NCBI RefSeq assembly: GCF_029873635.1
Contig: NC_080417.1
Location: 26,112,182-26,176,181, forward strand
DNA: 64,000 nt
From: Malania oleifera
Lineage: Eukaryota > Streptophyta > Magnoliopsida > Santalales > Ximeniaceae
Direction of reading: 5' to 3'
Below are positions 57,430-64,000 of this stretch, in pieces. The notes under the pieces were generated by a model. The model was not told the DNA's origin. It saw nothing but the letters and a program-made list of their open reading frames with translations, and did not search any database. Each line of letters begins with the position of its first letter. The stretch's first letter is position 1. The translations under genes were made by a program, and so were the position numbers.

Positions 57430-58599
57430 CTAAGCAGACCTAGAGCAACCTCCCAGTTCTACCTGAACCCCTACCACCTTTGACTTCTGGTTTTGACAAC
57501 GATTGAATTTCTCTCCACTCTTTTTCTCTACCAAAATAACTTCATCCACTTTTTGAGTGCCCACATTATTAACCTTATTCACAATTTTTTTATTTTTCTC
57601 AATCTCCTTCAACAACCAACTCACGTTTCCATCCTTCTTCTCCTCCATCCTCTGAACCTGAGTCTTCAAACTAGGGTCTTCCTCTTCAACTATCATATTC
57701 TCTTTTCTACCAACTTCTTTCCAAACCCTCTCATCTCCCTCCTTCCTCATACATACCTTTCTTTTATCCTTAGGCTTAACTCTAAATCGGCATACTACTT
57801 CAGTGTGACCTTGTCTACAACATTTATTACAATAGAAACCTTTTTTCTCATATATTACCCTTTTCCAATTCTGCTTTTGTCCTACCACCAACAAAAAATC
57901 CTCCACAGGATCTTTCTGCAAATGCACTTCAACACATAATCTCGCACCAGTGGCTCGTGTTCTATATAATGTGGCATTATCTGTCCTCAGGAATCTACCA
58001 AATCTAGTAGCCAAACTTCGCAAACAGTCCATTTTATATAAATGTAAAGGCAAACATGGTAGGAAAATCCACTGAGGTGTGATCGATGGCTCCTTGTTTA
58101 CATCAAAATTCACAGACCAATTAAAAAGCCGAAATTGGCACCCTGCCACCCATCTTCCTTCTCGTGCCCATGCATGAATGTAATCCTTTTCATTTATCAA
58201 ATTCAACAGAATATGGTAGTTGTCCATAAAACTTATCATTGGGACTTTAGAGAGACCCCATGATTGGATAATATGCCTCCGAAGGACATCAATAGACGGT
58301 TTTGCAGAAAGAAATTTAAGAACCAATGCAAACTTTAGATCCTCAGCAGCCTTTTCCATCTCCACATCCGAGAAAACAAAACCTAATTCTCCATTAATTA
58401 ATTCCGGTTTCCTCAACAGTATTTTGAATTTTGAAGATGGGATTGACCTCTTCAAAGCTTCTGCAAACGATTTTCCCCCAACGAAACCTTCCCCCTTTTC
58501 AACCTTATTATCCCCTGAACCACTCCCCTCAACCCGTAAACTAGCATCAACACCTCCCCTTAACCCTCCGGTAATAGCTACCGTAGACGGCGTGGTCAT
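57430..58599 (-). CDS. LINE ORF1: DUF4283-like RNA-binding protein with zinc knuckle
   Basis: A fully open 389-codon frame. Residues about 55-230 (KPELINGELGFVFSDVEMEK, ALVLKFLSAKPSIDVLRRHI, PQWIFLPCLPLHLYKMDCLR) match the DUF4283-type domain of plant L1 ORF1. Near residue 265 an intact CCHC knuckle (CNKCCRQGHTEVVC) follows. A charged Lys/Glu-rich tail ends the protein. L1 ORF1 products bind their own RNA and act as chaperones. The start ATG follows the CG-rich 5' UTR; an upstream ATG opens only a few codons. The intact frame contrasts with the broken ORF2 of the same copy. Confidence 0.85.
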   Translation of the reverse strand: MTTPSTVAITGGLRGGVDASLRVEGSGSGDNKVEKGEGFVGGKSFAEALKRSIPSSKFKILLRKPELINGELGFVFSDVEMEKAAEDLKFALVLKFLSAKPSIDVLRRHIIQSWGLSKVPMISFMDNYHILLNLINEKDYIHAWAREGRWVAGCQFRLFNWSVNFDVNKEPSITPQWIFLPCLPLHLYKMDCLRSLATRFGRFLRTDNATLYRTRATGARLCVEVHLQKDPVEDFLLVVGQKQNWKRVIYEKKGFYCNKCCRQGHTEVVCRFRVKPKDKRKVCMRKEGDERVWKEVGRKENMIVEEEDPSLKTQVQRMEEKKDGNVSWLLKEIEKNKKIVNKVNNVGTQKVDEVILVEKKSGEKFNRCQNQKSKVVGVQVELGGCSRSA

Positions 58600-59355
58600 G
58601 TCTAGTAGTTATTCCATAATGAAGACCAAAAAAACAAAATAACAAATAAATAATAATAAAAACCAAACCTGTGGTAGGCCTACGTCTTCCGTCACCGTAT
58701 GTCGCCGACGCAGGTTCGCCATTACCACTTTGTTGTTGTCGTCGTATTAGATTACCTCAGCCTAGAAGCCACTGCTGCTCTTCGTCGAGTACCGTTGCCA
58801 CTGCTTTGCGGCGGAGTGTAAAGGTGAATCGACAGAGATGGTGGCGCCGGTGAGCACTCCTTTGCCCGTCAACAACATCGACAAAATCCCCAAGCCATCA
58901 AGGGCGACGGAGCCTTGCCGAAGTCTAGGCAGAGCTCCTCACAAGCAGAAAGAAAGTCCGAGAGGACCCCCAAATGCCATCTGGGACAACTCCAACGCGT
59001 GCATCCGGAGATGACGAAACTCTCCGTCCTCGTTCGCAACGGCGGCAAGAACCTGGTGGTTTGTCATCTTCCTCGTCCGTTGTCGTTCTCAACTTCGGCA
59101 AGAGACAACACCTCGCGGCGACAGTGAGGTCGGAGAAGGACCCAACGCCATCATCGTGGGACAGACCGTCTTCGTCTTCCTTGTCGCGACGGCGGATCGA
59201 GGCTCGTCTTCCTCGTCGCGAAACTCCCAACTCTGTCAACGTTCACGATTGTCTAGCAGTGACGCCGGAGAAAGGACACCCCACAACCAACGCCGTTGTC
59301 ACAGACCAGCACCAGGCCGTCGTCATCTTCCTTCGCGACGGCGGCTAGGGTTTCA
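58600..59355 (-). promoter_or_regulatory. CG-rich 5' UTR / internal promoter of the LINE
   Basis: About 750 bp, clearly richer in C, G and CpG than its surroundings, with repeated CGTCGCGA, GACGACG and GGAAGACGA phrases. It lies directly before ORF1 and starts near AACCCTAGCCGCC. Plant L1 elements carry internal promoters in this position; activity here is inferred. Open frames across it are composition effects. Confidence 0.55.
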
Positions 59356-59968
59356 ACTCAATATATTTTTTCTATCACTTAATATACTTTGATTTCACCC
59401 AGACCAGATATGCTTGAGAAGTTGGCACGCATATCCATTGAGGATGCATCATTAATAGACTTGCAATTTGGATTTCATATTTCTTTGGTAAACCTCTTTG
59501 TGTTTTGTTCATTTTTTCTGATAATTTGGTTGGATTTAAAACATTGGGAGATGGTATAATATTTTGTATGAAGAAAATGATGGGGAGGATGGATTTGTGG
59601 CATGCTTGATGCGATTGTATAATCATCACAGCGATTCCTATTAGCTTACATGGTTTTCACATATATGGATTGAATTGCTACAAGACCAGGGAGGTCATTG
59701 TTTTCCAAGAGACGGAATAATGATAAGATGTATTCAACACTTGAGCCAACATTTAGCCAGGATTGGCAGATTGTTTTGAAATTGGAAATCGCATGCACGC
59801 AAATCTGAAATGAACATTATCGCAAATTGAGTAGACACCCATGATAAGAAACGAATGGAGCAATTCAACTTACTTGGGAATGCATTTGGACTTTCGGTGA
59901 TGCCTCGGTACCATAATTGTTTGCACATACTCCACATGAAAGGTTTTGTGTGAGGTACAATTGCAAGG
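59356..59968. other. non-repeat flank, one possible exon
   Basis: Sequence between two LINE-type insertions; it continues at 63759 once the composite retroposon is removed. A plus-strand open stretch at about 59406-59490 (MLEKLARISIEDASLIDLQF) before a GTAAAC donor-like site could be a host exon. Nothing firmer can be said. Confidence 0.3.
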
Positions 59969-60352
59969 TTGATTTGGGTAATACCATTTTTTTTTTTTTT
60001 ATCAGTAAATGGTAAATTGTATTGATTAAAATGGACATGTACAGTATACACTGGGCATACTCAGAAAGGGGGGGAAACTAAGTCCCCATCATAATTGTAA
60101 AGCAATACAATCAAAAGGCCAACCAAAATGGCCACCTACATAAAAACAAAGGAGACCTAAGCTCCAATTCGAAACAACATGAGTAACAAAAGTTACACAA
60201 AAACCTAGGCATACCTAGGATCTCAAAGCCATATCAAATCCAAGATAAGCAAAGCACCATTACAATCGTAGCATCAACACTTGCACAACCACGCAAGCCC
60301 GAGAGCCCAAGCAGTAGGAGTACAAGTAGAACAACAGGGAGGGTACAACTAG

Positions 60353-60680
60353 GAGCATCAATTAGGAACCAAACCCAGGACCCTTCACCTAGGACCCTTC
60401 ACCCAGAGACTAGGAGGAAACAACTGGGAGCATCAACTAAGAATTGAACCTAGGACCCTTCACCCAGAGACTAGGAGGATACAATTGAAAGCATCAACCA
60501 GGAATCAAACCCAGGACCCTTCACCCAGAGACTAGGAGGATACCATTGGGAGCATCAACCAAGAACCGAACCCAGGACTCTTCACCTAGGAACCTTCACC
60601 TAGAGACTAGGAGGATACAACTAGAAGCATCAACCAGAAGCCGAACCTAGGACCCTTCACCCAGAAGGACACAATCCAAA
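60353..60680 (-). repeat. five-copy 61/75-bp VNTR
   Basis: GCATCAA marks occur at 60355, 60430, 60491, 60552 and 60627, so spacings are 75, 61, 61 and 75. The 75-bp units differ from the 61-bp units by an extra copy of a 14-bp CCTAGGACCCTTCA phrase. Each unit holds CACCCAGAGACTAGGAGGA. Confidence 0.92.
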
Positions 60681-60815
60681 AGTGGCCTACTGTCAAAACC
60701 ATTCAAACCACAATTAGAACAACGAAAATTACCAAAGTATCTTCGGTTGAAGACACATTGGAAGCAGGAAAAATCAACACTGTAGTGCCCATCTGCATTC
60801 ATCAAAACACATAGC

Positions 60816-61133
60816 CTAGGACACTTCACCCAAGACTGGAAGCATCATGAGGAAACGAATCCCTATCCACTGTGCCATACCCTTGAGGGCATCATAACAA
60901 CTTTTGAAATTGTCCCCAAAAGCATGTATATCTGAACTGTTCCAATCGCCAAATGGTGATGAAAACATCTGAAGAATTAGTATCCATACGTCCAAAAACA
61001 GATTGGAAAAAAAATTGTTGACCAATGCTCCCAAACATTGTCCAGGAAAATGACATTGTATTTGACGCAGTATCAACTCGCCGAACGATGATGGAGACAG
61101 CCGAAAACTATTCATCCACCTTTCTTCAATCAC
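60816..61133 (-). CDS. unrecognised 105-codon frame in the composite retroposon
   Basis: An open frame starting MIEERWMNSFRLSPSS and ending LMMLPVLGEVS. A second frame (60829-60647) overlaps its 3' end and contains FSCFQCVFNRRYFGNFRCSN, a Cys pattern (CX2C...CX2C) that could bind zinc. They may be two frames of one decayed protein. I do not recognise a family. Base composition is ordinary, and being open across about 480 bp in two frames is only weak evidence for coding. Confidence 0.3.
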   Translation of the reverse strand: MIEERWMNSFRLSPSSFGELILRQIQCHFPGQCLGALVNNFFSNLFLDVWILILQMFSSPFGDWNSSDIHAFGDNFKSCYDALKGMAQWIGIRFLMMLPVLGEVS

Positions 61134-61401
61134 ACTCCTTCAGTGTGACACATAGGCAATCCACCCCTCCTACTTGTGTGACACATTGGCCTTTCAAAAT
61201 TCAAAAATCAAACCGATTAGAGGAAACTTTCTTAAAACGAAGAAACACATCATAACAGTAGACAAACATTTGAAAACAACACCAATTCACGTGGGCTACT
61301 AACAGAAACACCCACCCTAATGACAGACTAAAGCACGTTGACAGCTGAAAGCTCAGCGCATAGTGCACAGGTGGTCAAGGAAGCGCCAAATTGGAATTGT
61401 T

Positions 61402-62750
61402 TTTTTTTTTTTTTTTAATCGTAAAGGTAAATGTATTGATCAAAGTATATGTTTACAATTACTCTGAGCATTCCCAGACATAGGGGGCACATTTGCCCCA
61501 TCACTGATGCACGACATTACATCAAAAGATAAAATCCTTAGTCTAAAGCATTAACTCATAGTCTGCAAATCCACAATGTCTAATCACATGGATATTTACT
61601 AAGAATGTATTTCGAATTTATCAAAAGTTACCCTGAAATTATGTCTCTGTATTACCCTAATCAGCTCTTCTAGAGTAATGGATTTGTCTTCAAATCTCTT
61701 TCTGTTTCTAAAGTGCCAGAGGAAGTAAACTGTTGTAGCCAATGCCCCACTGGCCTTTACTCCTTTATCTTTTGCTTCCTTGTGTAGCCATTTTACAGCC
61801 GCTTTTAAGGACGTCATACTCCTTAATATTCCAAGCCAACTCTTGATGTAGTCCCAAACACGGGAGGAATATTTGCATTTGAAGAAAATGTGATCAATAC
61901 TCTCATCCAGTTCCTTGCAGAAGCCACATTTTAGGTCTCCGTCAAACCCAACTAGGTTGTCACACGTGGGGAGTTTACCTTTAATACCAAGCCACAAAGT
62001 GAAGGCATGTTTTGGAGTGCTCCCACTCTTCCAAACCACATTATACCAGGGCACCCTGCATGCTTTATGCCTCCAGAAATTGTAACATTGCGTAGAGCTT
62101 TTGTGTTCAAGATCCCACTCTTCTACCAATTTTTCCGCTATGTCAAGTTAATTTTAACATTTCATCAAAATTTGGTTCTTGATATTTATCATCTTCTTAA
62201 ACAACGGAGAGTCATCATGCTTTGAAGAGGCATCCCATAGATTAACACCTCTCAAGTACACGTGGTGAACCCATCTGGACCATAGAGAGTCCTTTTTGGC
62301 TTGAACATTCCACAACGTTTTTGAAAGGAGTGTCATGTTCCAAGCTTTTAGATCAAAGACTCCTAAACCCCCTTCATCTTTTGGTATACAAACCTCTTTC
62401 TATGCCACTCGTGATTTCCTCCTCCCACCCCAAAGGAATGCTCTGCATAATTTCACAATGTGATCCAAAACATTATTCGGTATGGGAAATATCGAAAGCC
62501 AAAAATATTCAATTCCCCGTATTATAGAATTAATAATCTCCAATTTTCTTGCATATGATAAAAGTATTTTCAGGCCAGCTCATAAACAGGTTTGCAATTT
62601 TATTGATCAAAGGAGAGTAATGACAAGAATTCAACCTGGAGGCCGCAAGTGGGATTCCCAAGTAACGAAAAGAAAATTCCCAGTACTGAACCCGGTCAAC
62701 TGAAAAATCCCTTCCTCTTTAACTCCAGCATGGTATAGATTAGATTAAGG
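61402..62750 (-). mobile_element. 5'-truncated LINE nested in the composite retroposon
   Basis: A perfect 17-bp target duplication GCCAAATTGGAATTGTT (61385-61401 and 62751-62767) and a poly(A) tail (poly(T) on plus at 61402) bound a 1349-bp minus-strand copy. It holds the end of ORF2, with RT C-terminal remnants upstream and zf-RVT downstream, then a 3' UTR ending TTTGATCAATACATTTACC. The enclosing retroposon has a similar 3' end. Confidence 0.92.
61599..62129 (-). pseudogene. LINE ORF2 C-terminus with zf-RVT
   Basis: An open 176-codon stretch: YNFWRHKACRVPWYNVVWKS, TPKHAFTLWLGIKGKLPTCD, then CGFCKELDESIDHIFFKCKY, the Cys/His motif of zf-RVT. It ends SITLEELIRVIQRHNFRVTF. Earlier ORF2 (LSKTLWNVQAKKDSLWSRWV, DASSKHDDSPLFKKM) lies upstream in other frames to about 62700. 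It is a 5'-truncated copy with no RT active site. Confidence 0.85.
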
Positions 62751-62910
62751 GCCAAATTGGAATTGTTGTGAAGGAATTTGAAATTCAATAGTCACACGGA
62801 ACAGCAAACACGTGGACCACACCTGCATGAACTGAAACCAACTTCAATCGGAACCTGTGAGTGAAGAACAGTAACCGCCAAACAAGACGATAATTAACTG
62901 AGGAAGGAGA

Positions 62911-63150
62911 CAACTCATGAACTGAGGAAAGAACTAACCAAGAAAAAGAACGAAGCCAGCAACCGAAACCGAACACAACAAAATGAACGAAACCGGTCAG
63001 GAAGACAACAGAACCCACAGAATAAACTGGAAAGGCGACAACTCATGAACTGAGGAAAGAACAGATCAAGAACTGGAACACTGAACTGTAAGAATGAAGC
63101 CAACCACCGAAACTAAACACAATAAACGAATGAAAATAAAGAAAAAAGTA
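62911..63150 (-). repeat. diverged ~128-bp direct repeat
   Basis: CAACTCATGAACTGAGGAAAG occurs at 62911 and 63039, followed in both by AACCAAG/ATCAAG, GAA-GAAGCCA-C-ACCGAAAC and ACACAA-AAA phrases. The two halves are clearly diverged. Confidence 0.8.
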
Positions 63151-63269
63151 ACCTCCAACCAGAAAAAGTGTGTCGGAAAAAGCACGAAACTTCGCTTCTG
63201 CAAATCTAAATCGAAACTGATATTGAACTTTCGAAACCGGACAACCCACCAGACTTCCGACTCCACAGT

Positions 63270-63626
63270 TCAAAGAGATCTGCAACAACTACAGTAAGTC
63301 GTAGCCCTCAGAACCTTTGACACAAGGGAATCAAATTTCGTCTTGCGGTTGGCTCCCACGTTGACTCGAAGAAGAACCTTCAGAGTAGGAAAATCATCAA
63401 CGTCACCTTGATGACCTCCCTTCACACCATCAGGGATCAGTTTTCCACTGAAATGGAAATTTCCAACCCGAGCAGCTTCATCCAATTTACGATGATTCTT
63501 GACCCAAAATGATACAAAATCATGGGCAGGTTCAACTTCCTTCTTCAATGAAATTTTTTGTGCGACACTCTTCATGGCCTTGCAGGCAGAAAATCTCCCC
63601 AAGGCCAACCAGAATCCAAAAATCAA
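63270..63626 (-). CDS. unrecognised 118-codon frame near the retroposon 5' end
   Basis: An open frame containing SVAQKISLKKEVEPAHDFVS, FWVKNHRKLDEAARVGNFHF and LKVLLRVNVGANRKTKFDSL. The K/R/E-rich, evenly mixed composition looks like real protein. The first part may start at an earlier ATG in another frame (MAEPLS-like). It could be an ORF1-like product of the retroposon or a captured host exon. I do not recognise the family. Confidence 0.35.
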   Translation of the reverse strand: MIFGFWLALGRFSACKAMKSVAQKISLKKEVEPAHDFVSFWVKNHRKLDEAARVGNFHFSGKLIPDGVKGGHQGDVDDFPTLKVLLRVNVGANRKTKFDSLVSKVLRATTYCSCCRSL

Positions 63627-63758
63627 GAGAGAGGTTCAGCCATGGACGATCTCCCTCCACAGTCATGCGCTTCTCTCTAGAGAGAAGTGAGAGCATCTCT
63701 CTCTAACATGACTTTGTACCTAAGTTTGATGCCAGTTGTTTTTTGATTTGGGTAATAC

Positions 63759-64000
63759 TTTTGTTGACAAGCAGATGATCCGTGAAATCTGAAGGGTTGC
63801 AGGAGTTCAACAGGGAGCGAGTGAACTGAAAGGGCTTACTGTAACTGCATAAAAGCTATGACAGAAGGAAAGGGAAACCTCAATCATTCGCAGAGGGCAA
63901 CCCAGAAGCAAACCCAGCAGAAAGAGAGAGCAGCCTAGTCTGCATCTATAGGTAACTGTGGGATTCTTAAGCTCGCTTGCTAACTTTTTTTTCAAAGGCG
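63759..64000. other. non-repeat flank at the window end
   Basis: It continues the sequence interrupted at 59984. No element or domain is recognised. Short open frames on both strands carry no known motif. Confidence 0.35.

Larger units (their letters stand above)
54994..59355 (-). mobile_element. L1-type LINE with intact ORF1 and deleted RT core
   Basis: In element order: a CG-rich 5' UTR (59355-58600, starting AACCCTAGCCGCC), ORF1 (58599-57430), ORF2 with endonuclease (57143-56600), the linker, the start of RT ending near 55625, then directly RNase H (about 55620-55274) and a 3' UTR (CACGGTATTCCTCCGCCAAAAG). The RT catalytic core and zf-RVT are missing, so the copy cannot move on its own. 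It is otherwise near full length with a retained 5' end, unlike the truncated copies around it. Confidence 0.85.
59985..63742 (-). mobile_element. composite poly(A) retroposon with VNTR, non-autonomous
   Basis: It is flanked by a perfect 16-bp target duplication TTGATTTGGGTAATAC (59969-59984 and 63743-63758), with a poly(T) start on plus, so it was inserted by LINE machinery in minus orientation. Without the nested LINE (61402-62750 plus one duplication copy) it is about 2.4 kb. Element order: a CT/GA-rich 5' leader; a 118-codon frame (63626-63270); a ~128-bp direct repeat; a nested LINE; a 105-codon frame (61133-60816); a 61/75-bp VNTR (60353-60680); and a 3' end resembling the nested LINE's 3' UTR. 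No RT, endonuclease or RNase H was found. Confidence 0.8.

Noticed and set aside
57493..57939. A 148-codon plus-strand frame, and another at 58220-58642
   Set aside because: Antisense shadows of the intact LINE ORF1.
58671..59392. Several overlapping GC-rich frames on both strands
   Set aside because: They lie in the CG-rich LINE 5' UTR, overlap each other in different frames and show no domain.
60353..60680. A CRISPR-like spaced repeat
   Set aside because: The units are contiguous 61/75-bp tandem copies without unique spacers, inside a poly(A) retroposon of a plant genome.

Overview
The window is nuclear DNA of a flowering plant, most likely a eudicot. It has AT-rich introns and intergenic DNA, GT-AG introns, nested LTR retrotransposons primed by tRNA-iMet (TGGTATCAGAGC binding sites), several L1-type LINEs with poly(A) tails and target-site duplications (TSDs), MITE-like units and many microsatellites. 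No bacterial, organellar, rRNA or tRNA gene was seen. Nearly all the sequence is transposon-derived; one host gene can be reconstructed end to end.

Region 1 (1-31384) is a retrotransposon nest. A decayed plus-strand Copia element (gag from 1785, pol pieces at 7092-9231 and 17760-20138, 3' LTR split between 22533-22585 and 30896-31384) was entered by: an Ogre/Tat-like solo LTR (2243-7091); a minus-strand SIRE-like element with both LTRs (9232-17759) that has gag but no pol and carries an extra ORF; a 2.3-kb solo LTR (20139-22444); and a Gypsy-type element (22586-30890, perfect TSD CAAAG) with 2.45-kb LTRs around only about 0.45 kb of non-coding interior. That last interior was itself hit by a second Ogre/Tat-like LTR (25169-28111).

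Region 2 (31385-33760) is AT-rich intergenic DNA with three related MITE-like units, two of them inverted and abutting, and a LINE 3' end.

Region 3 (34104-44658, minus strand) is an intact 11-exon gene for a protein of about 610 residues with an N-terminal MIP1-type leucine zipper and a C-terminal DUF547 domain. All exons join in frame with canonical splice sites, although intron 4 holds a 5.4-kb Copia/Copia hybrid in antisense and intron 2 holds a 3 x 116-bp minisatellite.

Region 4 (44659-64000) is the gene's upstream flank followed by a LINE field: at least six L1-type copies on both strands, two LINE-in-LINE nestings with clear TSDs, one copy with an intact 389-codon ORF1, one copy with the RT core deleted, a Copia solo LTR, and a 2.4-kb poly(A)-tailed retroposon carrying a 61/75-bp VNTR and no RT (59985-63742, 16-bp perfect TSD).

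The observation most worth following is a shared promoter layout. In LTRs of several unrelated families, and in an internal promoter-like segment of the SIRE-like element, clusters of short GC-rich palindromes sit just upstream of the TATA box. All calls were made by reading the sequence; no database search was run.
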